NCBI RefSeq assembly: GCF_020297365.1
Contig: NZ_JAIXIG010000019.1
Coordinates: 1 to 64,000, forward strand
DNA from: Curtobacterium oceanosedimentum
Lineage (GTDB): Bacteria > Actinomycetota > Actinomycetes > Actinomycetales > Microbacteriaceae
Reading direction: 5' to 3'
Length of the DNA stretch: 64,000 nucleotides
Numbering within the stretch: the first letter of the stretch is position 1; every line of letters starts with the position of its first letter. This document shows positions 7,542 to 16,524 of the stretch, one piece after another. The translations under genes and the position numbers were made by a program. A model generated the notes under the pieces. It had not been told where the DNA came from. It did no database searches and saw only the letters and a program-made list of their open reading frames with translations.

Positions 7542-8575
7542 TCAGCCGCGGCAGGATCTGCGGAGCACAAGGGAGAGGCAGAAAGCGGCCGCCTCTGGAA
7601 CTGGAGCCGCAAGCAACCCCACGACGGCGGCGCGATCTTCGTCTGTCGGGTCGCGCAGCGTAATCGCCGCCTCCACGCAGAATCGCCCTGCCGACGACAA
7701 TTGCGCGGTGACCGACCCGCAGGCCTCGGCTGCCCACCGACCTCGGGCAGCGGCAGCCCGGTGAAGCGCTCCCGCGAGTGCTCCAGCCTGATCATGGCGG
7801 CGGCGTCGGGGCGGTCTCGGTCGGGGCCGCCAACGCCTCGATGACCGCCGGGTGCACGCCCGGGGCAGCGGGGCCGTCGAGCATGGCAGGCACTCCCGGA
7901 CGAACGACCTCAACCTCGACCACGAGCGATCTGTCAGCGCCGGATCCCCGACGTACACATCGTCCACGCCGGCATCTACGAGCGCCACAGCCTGGAACAA
8001 CGGCGGCATGGTCCGGTGCTCCTCGACGGTCGGCAGCCCCTCGCCGAGCGGCTCACGCCGCACGGAGTCCCCAGCGATGAACGCCCCGACCCGCCAGCCG
8101 AAGGACCGGGCGACAGCGACGGACGAAGCCACCGAGGTCAGCGCAACCCCGGTCCACTCCCGCGGGTAGAAGTTGTGGATCAGCTCGACGTCCAGGTCAG
8201 CGAACGGCGCAAGGTCGGCGGCCCGCAGCGTGCTCGCGTTGAGGGCGATCGGCAGGACGGCAGCGATCGAGAGGATTTCGGGGACCGAGAACCCGAAGTC
8301 GATCCGGACCCGAGCCACTCCGATCGACCGCAGGAACTCCCAGGGCGAATCCCCGAGCAGTCGTGCGGTGTTGGGGGAGAACTCGACGACGACCGACAGC
8401 CTCGAGGACGCAGCAGCCGACACGATCGCGGTCGCAGCGGCGCGGGCGCCCGACGGAGAGTCCTCCGGGATGTGCAACGAGGTGAACGCGAGCGTCGCAC
8501 CCGCGGCCGCGGCGCCTCGAAGGTCGGACCAGCCAGCGGACCGTGCGCCAGGTACGCGCTCGCGCCCAACCGCAT
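7542..8575 (-). pseudogene. mupG: Frameshifted MupG (DUF871) 6-phospho-N-acetylmuramidase remnant
   Basis: MupG splits MurNAc-6P-GlcNAc in peptidoglycan recycling. The pieces of one MupG-like protein are spread over three frames. The start MRLGASAYLAHG (from 8575) is in one frame. It switches near 8522 to the frame with GAAAAGATLAFTSLHIPED, then LIHNFYPREWTG and DDVYVGDP. A further switch near 7894 gives VPAMLDG, and another near 7830 gives RPDAAAMIRLEHSRERF. The original frame then returns for GSVTAQLSSAGRF. The N-terminus also looks shortened by roughly 15 residues. The ATG overlaps the stop of the PTS gene (TGATG), so the old operon order is preserved. Local base errors in the sequence could mimic this, but no neighbouring gene shows such damage. 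Confidence 0.75.
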
Positions 8576-10089
8576 CAGCGCGCAGCTCCCACGGAGTCAG
8601 CCGGCGTGACCTGCAGGTCGAGCGGGGCGTCCGGAGCGACGGGGTCGCCGGACGGGGAAGCCGACTGCGCCTCGAGGTCGGCCCGCACCGAGTCGGACAC
8701 CCCGAAGAGCAGCGTCGCCACGAAGCCGACGACGTACGCCACCACCAGCCCCGATCCGTACCCGAGCAATGCCCACCCGTACCCGGACGAGCCGTTCAGC
8801 AGCGGGATCAGCGACAGGTCCGAGGCGCCGATGGCGATCGCCCCGACGGAGTGCCTGAGCTGGTCGAACAGACCGACGACACCGCCTCCGAACGCGCCAC
8901 CGATGCACGCGGTGATGAACGGCCGCCCGAGGGGGAGCGTCACTCCGTAGATGAGGGGCTCGCCGACTCCGAGGAATCCGGCCGGCGCACCGCGGATGGT
9001 CCGCACCAGCGAGGCGTTCGACCGGAACCGCACCCACAGCGCGATGCACGCACCGATCTGGCCGGCGCCACCCATCGCCAGCACGGGCAGCAGCACGGTC
9101 CACCCGGTCTGGTCGATCAGCGTGGTGTGGATGGGGATGAGCCCCTGTGCATACCGGTCATGACGAGCGGCAGGAAGAAGCCTCCGAGGACGAACCCGGC
9201 GAACGCGCCACCGTTGGCGAGGAGCCACGTGGCAGCGGTCCCGATCGCGACAGAGACGACGCCGGCGACGGACATCAGGATCCCGAGCGTGATCGACCCG
9301 GCGACCAGGACGGTCACGGTCGGCACGACGATGAGCGCGATGACGTCCGGAGTCATGCGCCGCATGAACCGCTCGACGTAGGCGGCGAGGATGCCGCCGG
9401 CCATGGCCCCGAGCATACCGCCCTGCCCGGGAGCGAGGGTCTCGCCGAACACGGTGACGTTCGCGACGCCGGCCGCGAAGATGATGCCGCCGACCGCGCC
9501 GCCGAGGATGGGTGTGTCGCCGAACTCCATCGCGACTCGGTTCTCATCGGCACTGCCATCCCGACGAACACGGCGAGCAGGGACAGGAAGCCGGATGACA
9601 GCACGCCGAGGAACAGCGTCACCCCGGGCCCCCACCGGAGTTCGTCAGGATGCCGTTGATCCCGGCGATCAGCCCGCAGGCGATCAGTGCGGGGATGAGC
9701 GGGATGAAGATCGCGGAGATCTTCCGGATCGCGCGCATGGTTCGGCCGTCGGAAGGAGCCCGCGCGGCCGCCTTGATCTCGGCACCGCGAGCAGCGAGCT
9801 CTTCAGGTGAGGACCCACCAGCCGCCGCCGACGGGGCGGACGCGCGCAGGGCCTTCAGGCCGTCGGCCACGCGATCGACGAGACCCGGGCCGAGCACGAT
9901 CTGCAGGTTCGAGCCGGCCGCGATGGTGGCCATGACGCCGTCGGTGGCCTTGAGGTCTTCAAGCGCGACGGAGGAGTCGGACACGACCTCGACCCGCAGG
10001 CGGGTCATGCAGTTCTCGACGTCGGCGATGTTCGCGGAGCCACCGACGGAGTCGAGGATCTGCTGGGCGAGTTGCTGTGCATCGGGCAT
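8575..10089 (-). pseudogene. Frameshifted PTS EIIBC transporter (N-acetylmuramic acid/glucose family) remnant
   Basis: The EIIB domain is intact at the N-terminus: residues 1-80 with the phospho-acceptor Cys in VENCMTRLRVEV. The start of EIIC follows (AIFIPLIPALIACGLIAGINGIL). The frame then fails after GGGPG at 9619. It resumes in a second frame as LFLGVLSSGFLSLLAVFVGMAV (about 9620-9550), in a third as MEFGDTPILGGAVGG to FLPLVMTGM (about 9540-9155), and in a fourth as QGLIPIHTTLIDQTGW to the end at 8575. Each join is where the homologous protein would be continuous, so single-base indels explain it. Flanking murQ and mupG imply MurNAc as the former substrate, as for MurP. Confidence 0.78.
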
Positions 10090-10149
10090 TGCTGTGCTCC
10101 TCGGGGGAAGGAATCGAGCGGAAGGAAAGCGGAGAAAGGGGAACGGGGT

Positions 10150-11007
10150 CTACAGCACGGCGCGCAACGAACCGGAAGCAGCGACGAGGCGCTCACGGGC
10201 CGAAGCAGCCGAGGCGCCGGTCAGGATCACGGCGATGGCGGTCTTCACCTCGCCGTCCGAGGCATCCAGCGCCGCCTGGACCTCGGCCGACGAAGCGCCG
10301 GTGACGTCCTGCACCAGCGAGAACGCCCGCGCGACGAGCTTCGCGTTTGTCGCCCGCACGTCGACCATCCGGTTGCCGTACGTCTTGTGGCTGCGCACCA
10401 TCGCGAGCGTGGTGAGCATGTTCAGCACGAGCTTCTGCGCGGTGCCCGCCTTCAGGCGGGTGGACCCGGCGATGAACTCGGGACCGACGACGACGTCGAT
10501 GGCGATGTCCGCCTCCCGCCCCGCGGCAGAGTCGGCGTTGCACGCGACGGAGACCGACAGGGCGGACCTGCGCCGCGCCTCCAGGATGGCTGCGATCACG
10601 TACGGCGTCCTGCCGGACGCGCTGATCCCGACGACCACGTCGTCGGCCGTCAGGCCGAGCGCGGCGAGGTCGCGGACGGCGGCTTCCCCGTCGTCCTCGG
10701 CGCCCTCGACCGCGGTGGTGAGCGCGACCTGTCCGCCGGCGATCAGGCCGACCACCTGCGAGGGGTCGGTGCCGAAGGTGGGCGGGCACTCGCTGGCGTC
10801 GAGGACGCCGAGCCGGCCCGGCGTGCCGGCACTGACGGAGATCAGGCGGCCGCCGCGCGAGAACGCTGCGGCGATCGAGTCGGCGGCGAGGGCGATGGCC
10901 GGGAGGCACGGCTCGATTGCTGCGGGCTCGCTGCGGTCGAGCGTCATGCGCTGGGCAACGGGTGGAGACGAGGTCGATGCCGTCCAAGGACGAGTCGGTG
11001 ACCGCAC
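10150..11007 (-). pseudogene. murQ: MurNAc-6-phosphate etherase (MurQ) with frameshifted N-terminus
   Basis: MurQ converts MurNAc-6P to GlcNAc-6P plus lactate. From about residue 16 of the GTG-11007 frame onward the SIS-domain protein is recognisable: AGTPGRLGVLDASECPPTF with the catalytic Glu, TTAVEGAEDD with the second key Glu, GISASGRTPYV, and VRSHKTYGNRMVDV. The homologous N-terminal stretch (DSSLDGIDLVSTR) lies in another frame that has no start codon and joins the main frame near 10957. So a frameshift removes the native N-terminus. A shortened 285-aa product from GTG 11007 is possible but has no visible ribosome site. Upstream it follows the ABC permease gene by a short gap. Confidence 0.68.
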
Positions 11008-11030
11008 ACGGCCGGGCCGCGCGTTCTTAG

Positions 11031-11621
11031 CTACCGGATCCTGCCGTGCCGCTGCTGCACGCCGAGAGCAATGACAGCAGTGAGGACGATCGGGAGCGCG
11101 AAGGCCCACGATCCGGGATCGGTGCTCGTCGTGACCACGCCTGCCCATGCGGCTGGGTTGCCCGGAGTCCCGCGGCCGAACAGCGCCGCGACGAACAGGT
11201 ACACCACGCCGGGCACGGACTGGTATCGATCGCCGAACACGACGCGGCTGGCGATCACGAGTCCGCAGAACGCGATCGAGTTCCGCACGGTGGCGATCGA
11301 GAGCTCGGGAGCAACGCCGAGCGCCGAACCGATAGCAGCGATCAGACCGACCAGCGCGAGCACGGTCAGGACGGCGGCCAGCTCGAGCAGATCGGTCCGT
11401 CGAACCGGGGCGGGGAACGGCGAGCGGCTGATCGAAGCGCCCGTCGCGATGGAGATCACGAGTGGGACGACCGCTGCGACGGGGATCATCGCGAACGGTG
11501 TGCCACCACCGAACGACGGGAAGAGCATGCCGATCGGCCCGACGGCGATGGAGAAGACGGTGAGGGTGACCGTGAGACCGAGCAGCGCCAGGGTCCGGTG
11601 TACCCGCAGCCACCAGGTCAT
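11031..11621 (-). CDS. Membrane protein, probable ABC transporter permease component
   Basis: This is a 196-aa protein. Its ATG lies in an ATGA overlap with the preceding membrane gene (11618-11621). About six hydrophobic helices are visible, including LALLGLTVTLTVFSIAVGP, MIPVAAVVPLVISIATG and LLELAAVLTVLALVGLIAAIG, with short loops and an Arg-rich C-terminus (QQRHGRIR). It belongs to a three-gene unit with an ATPase and a larger membrane protein and is likely part of that exporter. The family is not recognised and the substrate is unknown. It ends with TAG just upstream of the damaged murQ. Confidence 0.65.
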   Translation of the reverse strand: MTWWLRVHRTLALLGLTVTLTVFSIAVGPIGMLFPSFGGGTPFAMIPVAAVVPLVISIATGASISRSPFPAPVRRTDLLELAAVLTVLALVGLIAAIGSALGVAPELSIATVRNSIAFCGLVIASRVVFGDRYQSVPGVVYLFVAALFGRGTPGNPAAWAGVVTTSTDPGSWAFALPIVLTAVIALGVQQRHGRIR

Positions 11622-12910
11622 GCGGACGGCACCGGTATGTGACCGACCGAGCAGTCGGTCAGTCGCTCGATCGTCGCGGTGACCCACGCAGCTTGTGCCG
11701 GAAGTGGCGCACGGCGAAGCTCGCTGAAGACGGAGGGGTCGTCCATTTGAAGGGCAGATGCCACTTCGTCTGCGGCAACGATGCCGTTCGAGGCGGCGTC
11801 GATGAGCCACCGGTTGGCGACCGCAGCGTCGTTGAACCGCTCGGCGTCGTCCTGCTCGGTGCCGCAGGAGGCCACCTCGGCATCCCCGAGTACCGAAGTC
11901 GTGAGGCTGTGCACGAGGTCGGCCTTCGTCATGCGGACCTGGACGATCAGGTTCAGGGTCGCTGGCGTCGAGGGTGCGTTGCTCGCACGGACGGTCGGTT
12001 GGGCCGCGATGCCGGACCGCGTGAGGTTCCCCACGGCCTTCCGGATGACGGCGTCCGAGCGGCTTTGCTCGCGTTGCTCCGGGAAGAGGCAGATGGTCGG
12101 TCGATCGCCGCTGCAGATCGCCTGCGACTGCGGACGATCGACGACCGGCGTCGGGCCGAGTCCCGCGCTGGCGATCAAGCTCACTGCGGTGACGACGGCG
12201 AAGGAACCGGTACCGATCTGGACGCCGAGCCGGCGCAATCGACCACCGCTCGCGGAACGAGCAACCGCGAGCATCAGCAGGCTGCACCCGGCGAGCACGC
12301 TGAACGCCGTCGCGATGATCGGTGCTCGGTCGTCCAGGGACGTCTCGACGGAGCAGCAGTCCGAGATCACGAGCCCGGCCAGGTAGCGGAGTGGGAAGTA
12401 GTCCACCGACCAGGTGAAGCCGAGCCAGCTGTACGAGGCGAGCAGGCTCAAGGGGAGGGACGCCACCGGCGGCAGCCAGCGTCCGAGCGTGAACCCCACG
12501 CAGGTGTGGAAGAAGAGGATGCTCACGAACGTCAGACCGACGAGCGCTGACGGCCCGCCGGGAGCGCCCCAGGTGTTGCGACTCATGAGCACGATCGCGA
12601 CGAGCTGCAGCAGCACGCCGGCGGTGAGGGGCGTCCACAGGTGGTCGATGACGATCGCCGCACTCGATCTGCTGCTGCTCTCGATCGCAGCCGTGGCAGC
12701 CCGGTACCGCCGTCCTTCCCATGCGCCGGCGGTTGCAGCTGCTGCGCACGAGAAAGCAAGGAAGATCGCAGACCCCGCGAAGGCTGCGGGCCAGTACCCG
12801 GACACGGCCGTCTCGGACGCGAACTGCACGCTGTAGGCGGCGATGCCGAACAGCCCCGGTACGAGGAGCCACACCGACGCTCGGCTCCGCCACGGGATGA
12901 GTGGCCGCAT
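11618..12910 (-). CDS. Large multi-spanning membrane protein of the ABC unit
   Basis: This is a 430-aa protein. The N-terminal 250 residues contain about seven transmembrane stretches, for example LLVPGLFGIAAYSV, AAFAGSAIFLAFSCAAAATA and AGVLLQLVAIVLM. The last 180 residues are soluble, with four cysteines scattered among charged residues (SGDRPTICLFPEQREQ; VASCGTEQDD; TDCSVGHIPVPSA). The soluble part may be extracytoplasmic. Its ATG shares a base with the ATPase stop (TGATG). It resembles membrane subunits that accompany lone ATPases in bacteriocin-associated or resistance ABC systems; that comparison is by architecture only. Confidence 0.65.
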   Translation of the reverse strand: MRPLIPWRSRASVWLLVPGLFGIAAYSVQFASETAVSGYWPAAFAGSAIFLAFSCAAAATAGAWEGRRYRAATAAIESSSRSSAAIVIDHLWTPLTAGVLLQLVAIVLMSRNTWGAPGGPSALVGLTFVSILFFHTCVGFTLGRWLPPVASLPLSLLASYSWLGFTWSVDYFPLRYLAGLVISDCCSVETSLDDRAPIIATAFSVLAGCSLLMLAVARSASGGRLRRLGVQIGTGSFAVVTAVSLIASAGLGPTPVVDRPQSQAICSGDRPTICLFPEQREQSRSDAVIRKAVGNLTRSGIAAQPTVRASNAPSTPATLNLIVQVRMTKADLVHSLTTSVLGDAEVASCGTEQDDAERFNDAAVANRWLIDAASNGIVAADEVASALQMDDPSVFSELRRAPLPAQAAWVTATIERLTDCSVGHIPVPSA

Positions 12911-13653
12911 CAGTCGTCCTCGCTCGTGAAACGGGCGTACGAAGCCGTGACGGCGGCCGCGGGGGACAGGGTCGCGAACGGCTCGGTGAAGGTGTGGACC
13001 GGACCGGCGAACGGGACCTTGCCGTCCACCAGGACGGTCACGTGGTCGTACGTTGTTGCGACGTCCTCGGTCTGATGAGTCGACACGACCACCGAGACGT
13101 CGGGCGGCAGGTGCTGGACGACCTGCGCGAATCGAGCGCGCTGAGCTGGATCAAGGCCCGCAGTTGGTTCGTCCAAGAGGATCCACTGCGCACCCGACAC
13201 CAGCGCGCCAGCGACACCGAGACGGCGGACCTGGCCGCCTGAGAGCGTGCTCGCTCGCACATCTGACCGGCTCGCGAGATCGACAGCGGCGAGTGCAGTC
13301 CTCGCGCGATCCCACGCGTCCCGGCGAGTGAGTCCCTTGAGCCACCCGCAGTAGGCGACGTGTTCCCGAGCAGTCAGCCCGGGGAAGGCGGCGCTGCGCT
13401 GCGGCAACCATGCGACTCCCTGGCGGTACCGCTTCCGGTTGCCACGATCACCCGCGCCACCGATTCCTTCGACGGTGATCGTGCCGGAGCGCGGCCGAAG
13501 AGTATCGGCGATGAGGCCGAGGAGGGTCGACTTGCCCGCTCCGTTCGGCCCGAGCAGGACGCTGGCGCCGCGTGGGAACGTGGTCGTCAGCTCGGACAGA
13601 ACTCGATTGTCGCGGCGGTAGCCGAAGGTGACTCCGTTGATGGTGATGGTCAC
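12910..13653 (-). CDS. ABC transporter ATP-binding protein
   Basis: I chose GTG 13653, which is preceded by GGGGGCG, because the ABC fold begins directly at VTITINGVTFGYRR; upstream ATGs add an unrelated leader that crosses the intergenic promoter. This gives 247 aa. Walker A is LLGPNGAGKSTLL, the Q-loop is WLPQRSAAFP, the signature is LSGGQVRRLGVAGAL, Walker B is WILLDEPTAGLDP and the switch His is in VVVSTHQTEDV. It energises the two membrane proteins encoded downstream. The start lies close to a palindrome shared with the divergent secreted-protein gene, so the two units are probably co-regulated. Confidence 0.9.
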   Translation of the reverse strand: MTITINGVTFGYRRDNRVLSELTTTFPRGASVLLGPNGAGKSTLLGLIADTLRPRSGTITVEGIGGAGDRGNRKRYRQGVAWLPQRSAAFPGLTAREHVAYCGWLKGLTRRDAWDRARTALAAVDLASRSDVRASTLSGGQVRRLGVAGALVSGAQWILLDEPTAGLDPAQRARFAQVVQHLPPDVSVVVSTHQTEDVATTYDHVTVLVDGKVPFAGPVHTFTEPFATLSPAAAVTASYARFTSEDD

Positions 13654-13669
13654 TTGCGCCCCCGAAACC

Positions 13670-13699
13670 TTGTACTGGTGTTTCACCGTACAGTAGCGT
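13670..13699 (+). promoter_or_regulatory. Promoter with operator-like palindrome for the secreted-protein gene
   Basis: TTGTAC (13670-13675) and TAGCGT (13694-13699), 18 bases apart, fit an actinobacterial sigma-70 promoter facing right. The spacer is filled by a palindrome: TACTG at 13673-13677 pairs with CAGTA at 13691-13695, and GGTG pairs with CACC around a TTT loop. A protein bound here would block the rightward promoter, and it could also affect the ABC operon that starts at 13653. A similar element lies at 42209-42230. Confidence 0.5.
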
Positions 13700-13745
13700 G
13701 CAAACGGCTCGGACATTCCGGGCCAGCAGATCAAGGGGGAGCAAC

Positions 13746-14174
13746 ATGATCCAGTTCAGTCGTCGCGTCGCCGCCGTCGTGTCCGGAGGGGTCGTTCTCG
13801 CCTCCGTGTTCGCGGCCGCACCGGCGTTCGCCGAGGGGTCGTGGACGTCGAAGCTCACGGGAGTCGCGATCGGCAAGAGTTCGAGGAGCTGGCAGGACTC
13901 GCACACCGACAGGGTGCGGACCGCGACGACCTTCGCGGGTTGCCGGATCTCTGGGAAGGACTCCGGCTTCCGGTCGGCAACCGTTCGTCTCTACGACGAG
14001 CGTGGTTGGCTGCCGGACAAGAGCATGGGGTCGAAGGTGAACAAGTGCGGGCGCAGTGATTGGGGCGTGATGACTCGGCCTGATCGGTACCACTGGACGA
14101 TCTCAGAGCTCAACGGATCCTCCTACGATCCGGTGCTGCGGCTCTCGGTGACGACGGTGCGGCAGGCGTACTGA
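13746..14174 (+). CDS. Small secreted protein of unknown function
   Basis: This 142-aa protein has a classic signal peptide: an Arg-Arg start, a hydrophobic core VAAVVSGGVVLASVFAAAPAFA, and likely cleavage after AFA near residue 32. The mature part (about 110 aa) has two cysteines (FAGCRISG; VNKCGRS) that may form a disulfide, plus SRSWQDSHTD and DRYHWTISELNG. AGGGGGAG lies before the ATG. It is divergent from an ABC transporter operon and shares a palindromic promoter region with it. That arrangement resembles bacteriocin-plus-ABC loci, but the sequence is not a recognised bacteriocin. A secreted effector or an envelope-stress protein is equally possible. Confidence 0.7.
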   Translation: MIQFSRRVAAVVSGGVVLASVFAAAPAFAEGSWTSKLTGVAIGKSSRSWQDSHTDRVRTATTFAGCRISGKDSGFRSATVRLYDERGWLPDKSMGSKVNKCGRSDWGVMTRPDRYHWTISELNGSSYDPVLRLSVTTVRQAY

Positions 14175-14288
14175 ACCAGCCCTCGCGGTTGTCGACACGG
14201 ACCCTGGTGTCGGCTGACAGCTGAGTTGAGCCGAGGGGAGGCGCACGGGACCGAACCAAGGTGCGTCGCGCCTCCAGACCGACCGCGG

Positions 14289-14768
14289 TCAGGCGACGCC
14301 GCGCCGCGGGCGGAACACGCCCGCGCGGACCAGCCAGACGTAGAGCAGGCAGCCGATGCAGACGTCGAAGGCGGCATTGAGGAACGCGGCGACGAGGGCG
14401 ACGGCGGCACCGATCGGGGCGGCGTACGGGACGCCGAGCAGAGCGAGGAGCAACGCGACGGCGGTCACGAACAGGCCGACCTGCTGGGCGAAGGTCGGGG
14501 GCTCCGGGGCCTCGAGTTCGGTGGGCGGGGCGAGGCGCGGGCGGACGAAGCGGCGGAAGAGCGCGCCGTAGGGGTGGCGTCGGATGCCGGCGATGCCTCC
14601 GATGGCGAAGAGCACCACGATGACGGCGAGCAGGACGATGCCGACGGTGTACGTCTCGGGGACGAGGGTGAGGACGATCGTTGCGGCGAGCAGCACCGTG
14701 GTGATGGCGGCGCCGAAGCGTGGGGAGCGCGGGTCGATGCCGCGGGCGGGGTCGTTCGTGGTGGTCAT
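14289..14768 (-). CDS. DUF4395 family membrane protein
   Basis: This is a 159-aa integral membrane protein with helices at ITTVLLAATIVLTLV, TVGIVLLAVIVVLFAIGGI, VGLFVTAVALLLALLGV and PIGAAVALVAAFLNAAFDVCIGC. The N-terminal RSPRFGAA and the ending FNAAFDVCIGCLLYVWLVR are typical of DUF4395 proteins, with a Cys-x-x-Cys near the last helix. It overlaps the thioredoxin-like gene by four bases (ATGA). DUF4395 proteins are often encoded next to thioredoxin or rhodanese genes, so a role in membrane-linked thiol redox chemistry is likely but unproven. Confidence 0.8.
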   Translation of the reverse strand: MTTTNDPARGIDPRSPRFGAAITTVLLAATIVLTLVPETYTVGIVLLAVIVVLFAIGGIAGIRRHPYGALFRRFVRPRLAPPTELEAPEPPTFAQQVGLFVTAVALLLALLGVPYAAPIGAAVALVAAFLNAAFDVCIGCLLYVWLVRAGVFRPRRGVA

Positions 14769-15229
14769 CGGGACTCCTGGGGGCCGGTGGCGCGTGTGGT
14801 GAGGACGGTGTCGAGGGCTGCGGCGAGCTCGGGCGGGCGGGGTGGCCCGCCGAACCGCGTGTGAATGGAGCGGTCGGCGGCGAGCAGCAGGACCGTCGGG
14901 GTCTGCAGGACGTTGAAGCGGGTCGCGAGATCGGGGCGTTCGGTGAGGTCGATCTCGAGTCGGGCGACGCCGTCGTGTCGGGCGGCGAGGGCGTCAAGGT
15001 GGCGGCGGGTGCCCGGGCAGCGGGCGCAGGTCGGGGTGGAGAACTGGACGAGGGTGGCGGCGGTGCCGTAGTCGCTCTGCGGTGCGAGGTCGTCGGCACG
15101 TGGGCCTTCCGAGCCGGTCCTGCTGCCAGCGGGTACGGCACGGCCGGTGCGGCGGCGCAGGAGCACCCCGAGGACGGTCGCGAGTGCGAGGATCCCCACG
15201 AGGACGGCGACGGCGCTTCCGACGGTCAT
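14765..15229 (-). CDS. Membrane-anchored thioredoxin-like protein
   Basis: This is a 154-aa protein. One N-terminal transmembrane helix (AVAVLVGILALATVLGVLL) is followed by a linker and a thioredoxin fold. The active site is CARC in FSTPTCARCPGT, and the cis-Pro lies in LQTPTVLLL. The domain probably faces the cytoplasm or cell surface close to the membrane; the sequence does not settle the orientation. It is translationally coupled to the DUF4395 gene downstream, so the two probably act together in disulfide exchange. Confidence 0.82.
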   Translation of the reverse strand: MTVGSAVAVLVGILALATVLGVLLRRRTGRAVPAGSRTGSEGPRADDLAPQSDYGTAATLVQFSTPTCARCPGTRRHLDALAARHDGVARLEIDLTERPDLATRFNVLQTPTVLLLAADRSIHTRFGGPPRPPELAAALDTVLTTRATGPQESR

Positions 15230-15252
15230 GCGGTGACGGTACGCCCGGTGGG

Positions 15253-15735
15253 TTAGGAATCGGCGAACGTGACCGGATGTGACGCGATCGCATCAGGGCT
15301 GCTGCGGCCCCGGCGGGCGATGGAGGCCCAGCGATCGAGCTCGTGTTCGACGCGGTCGGCAACGGAGACAGCGTCGTCGTGTTCCCACGACCGGATGACG
15401 CGCCAGCCCTCTGCGGTGAGGATTGCCTGGTTGCGGACGTCACGCTGGCGGTTGGCGAGGAGCTTCCGTCGCCACAGCTCGGCATTCGCCTTCGGCAGGT
15501 GCGTGTGCTCCTCGCAGAGGTGCCAGAAGCAACCGTCGATGAAGACCGCGATCCGGGCTCGGGGAAAGACGAGGTCCGGACGGACGCGGCAGCGACGGCT
15601 CACCTGTCGGTCGACGAAGAACCGGCGGCCGCGGCGGTGCAGCTCGCGCCGCACGGCGAGTTCCGGTGCGGTGTCACGTCGGCTGAACCGTGCCATGTGC
15701 AGCCGTCGCGCGTCGTCGGCAACCCAGGTCTCCAT
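15253..15735 (-). CDS. vsr: Very short patch repair endonuclease (Vsr)
   Basis: Vsr nicks DNA 5' of T in T:G mismatches that arise by deamination of 5-methylcytosine. I chose the ATG at 15735 (METWVADDARRLHMARF), because Vsr proteins start this way; seven more residues are possible from 15756. The length is 160 aa. Landmarks are FSRRDTAPELAVRRELH, the metal-binding Asp in RVRPDLVFPRARIAVFIDGCFWHLC with GCFWH, and EGWRVIRSWEHD near the end. Vsr genes usually sit beside a Dcm-type methylase. Here the only methylase in the window is 13.6 kb away with unrelated genes between. Confidence 0.92.
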   Translation of the reverse strand: METWVADDARRLHMARFSRRDTAPELAVRRELHRRGRRFFVDRQVSRRCRVRPDLVFPRARIAVFIDGCFWHLCEEHTHLPKANAELWRRKLLANRQRDVRNQAILTAEGWRVIRSWEHDDAVSVADRVEHELDRWASIARRGRSSPDAIASHPVTFADS

Positions 15736-15897
15736 GTCACGACCATGCCGAGACACCGGTCGATGACGGCCGGGCGGCCCCGGGGGTGGTGGACTCCGTC
15801 GGCTCGGTCGTCGCCTGTGGAGGAAGATCCCGCGGTGGTGCTCGCGCTCGCCTGCTGCTCGTCAGACCGTGACGTCGCGAGCCGCGGCGGGACCGGC

Positions 15898-16416
15898 CTA
15901 ATCGGGGATGCCGAGCCGCTCGCACTCCGCCCACTGTTCGGGTCGGCGCTCAGCGATCCACTTGGTGAACTCCTCGTACCCGCGGTAGATCGTGAAGACC
16001 ATGAACTGCTTCTTCCTGCGGTCGTTCCACGCGGTGAGGCTGATGAACGTCGGCCCGCCGTTCGACTGGGACCCGTACCGCAGCGTGTGGATGTCGTCCA
16101 CCTCACGACGACGGAGACGGCCGAATCCGGACTTCACGTCGTAGTGCCGGTCGTACACGTCGATCCGGCCGGCGGCGAGTGCCCGTCCGAGCAGCCACAT
16201 CGCCGCGCCGAGGCCGGCGAGGAAGCCGAACGCGGTGCTGTCGGCGCCCGGGGCGAACACCTGCTGCAGGACGATGCCGGGAACGCCGATGACGACCCCA
16301 GCCGCGCCGACGACGGTGAAGATCGCTCCCGGGAACCTCGGCCGCCGCACCACGAACAGCGGTGCCTCGTGCTCCTTCGTCGCGGTCCCGCCCCATGTGT
16401 TGATGCTGTCGCTCAT
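15898..16416 (-). CDS. Membrane protein with a PH-like C-terminal domain
   Basis: This is a 172-aa protein. Two transmembrane helices (FTVVGAAGVVIGVPGIVLQQV and FGFLAGLGAAMWLLGRAL) are followed by a roughly 80-residue soluble part beginning RIDVYDRHYDVKSGFGRLRRREVDDI. That pattern of short strands resembles bacterial PH-like domains. No catalytic motif is visible. The next gene in the same direction is also a membrane protein, but the gap of about 108 bases argues against a tight operon. Function is unknown. Confidence 0.65.
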   Translation of the reverse strand: MSDSINTWGGTATKEHEAPLFVVRRPRFPGAIFTVVGAAGVVIGVPGIVLQQVFAPGADSTAFGFLAGLGAAMWLLGRALAAGRIDVYDRHYDVKSGFGRLRRREVDDIHTLRYGSQSNGGPTFISLTAWNDRRKKQFMVFTIYRGYEEFTKWIAERRPEQWAECERLGIPD

Positions 16417-16524
16417 CGTTCCCCCTCCGTCGGATACCGTACCGAACGGACGTCGCCCTTCCTCGGCCAGGACGGTGGAGGCGTCGGAGTGCGGCGCGGC
16501 TCAGCGTCAGAGTCAGAGCGAGCG

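Noticed and set aside
7221..8609. Several plus-strand frames over the mupG remnant
   Set aside because: They lack ribosome sites and homology; the minus strand carries recognisable MupG fragments in changing frames.
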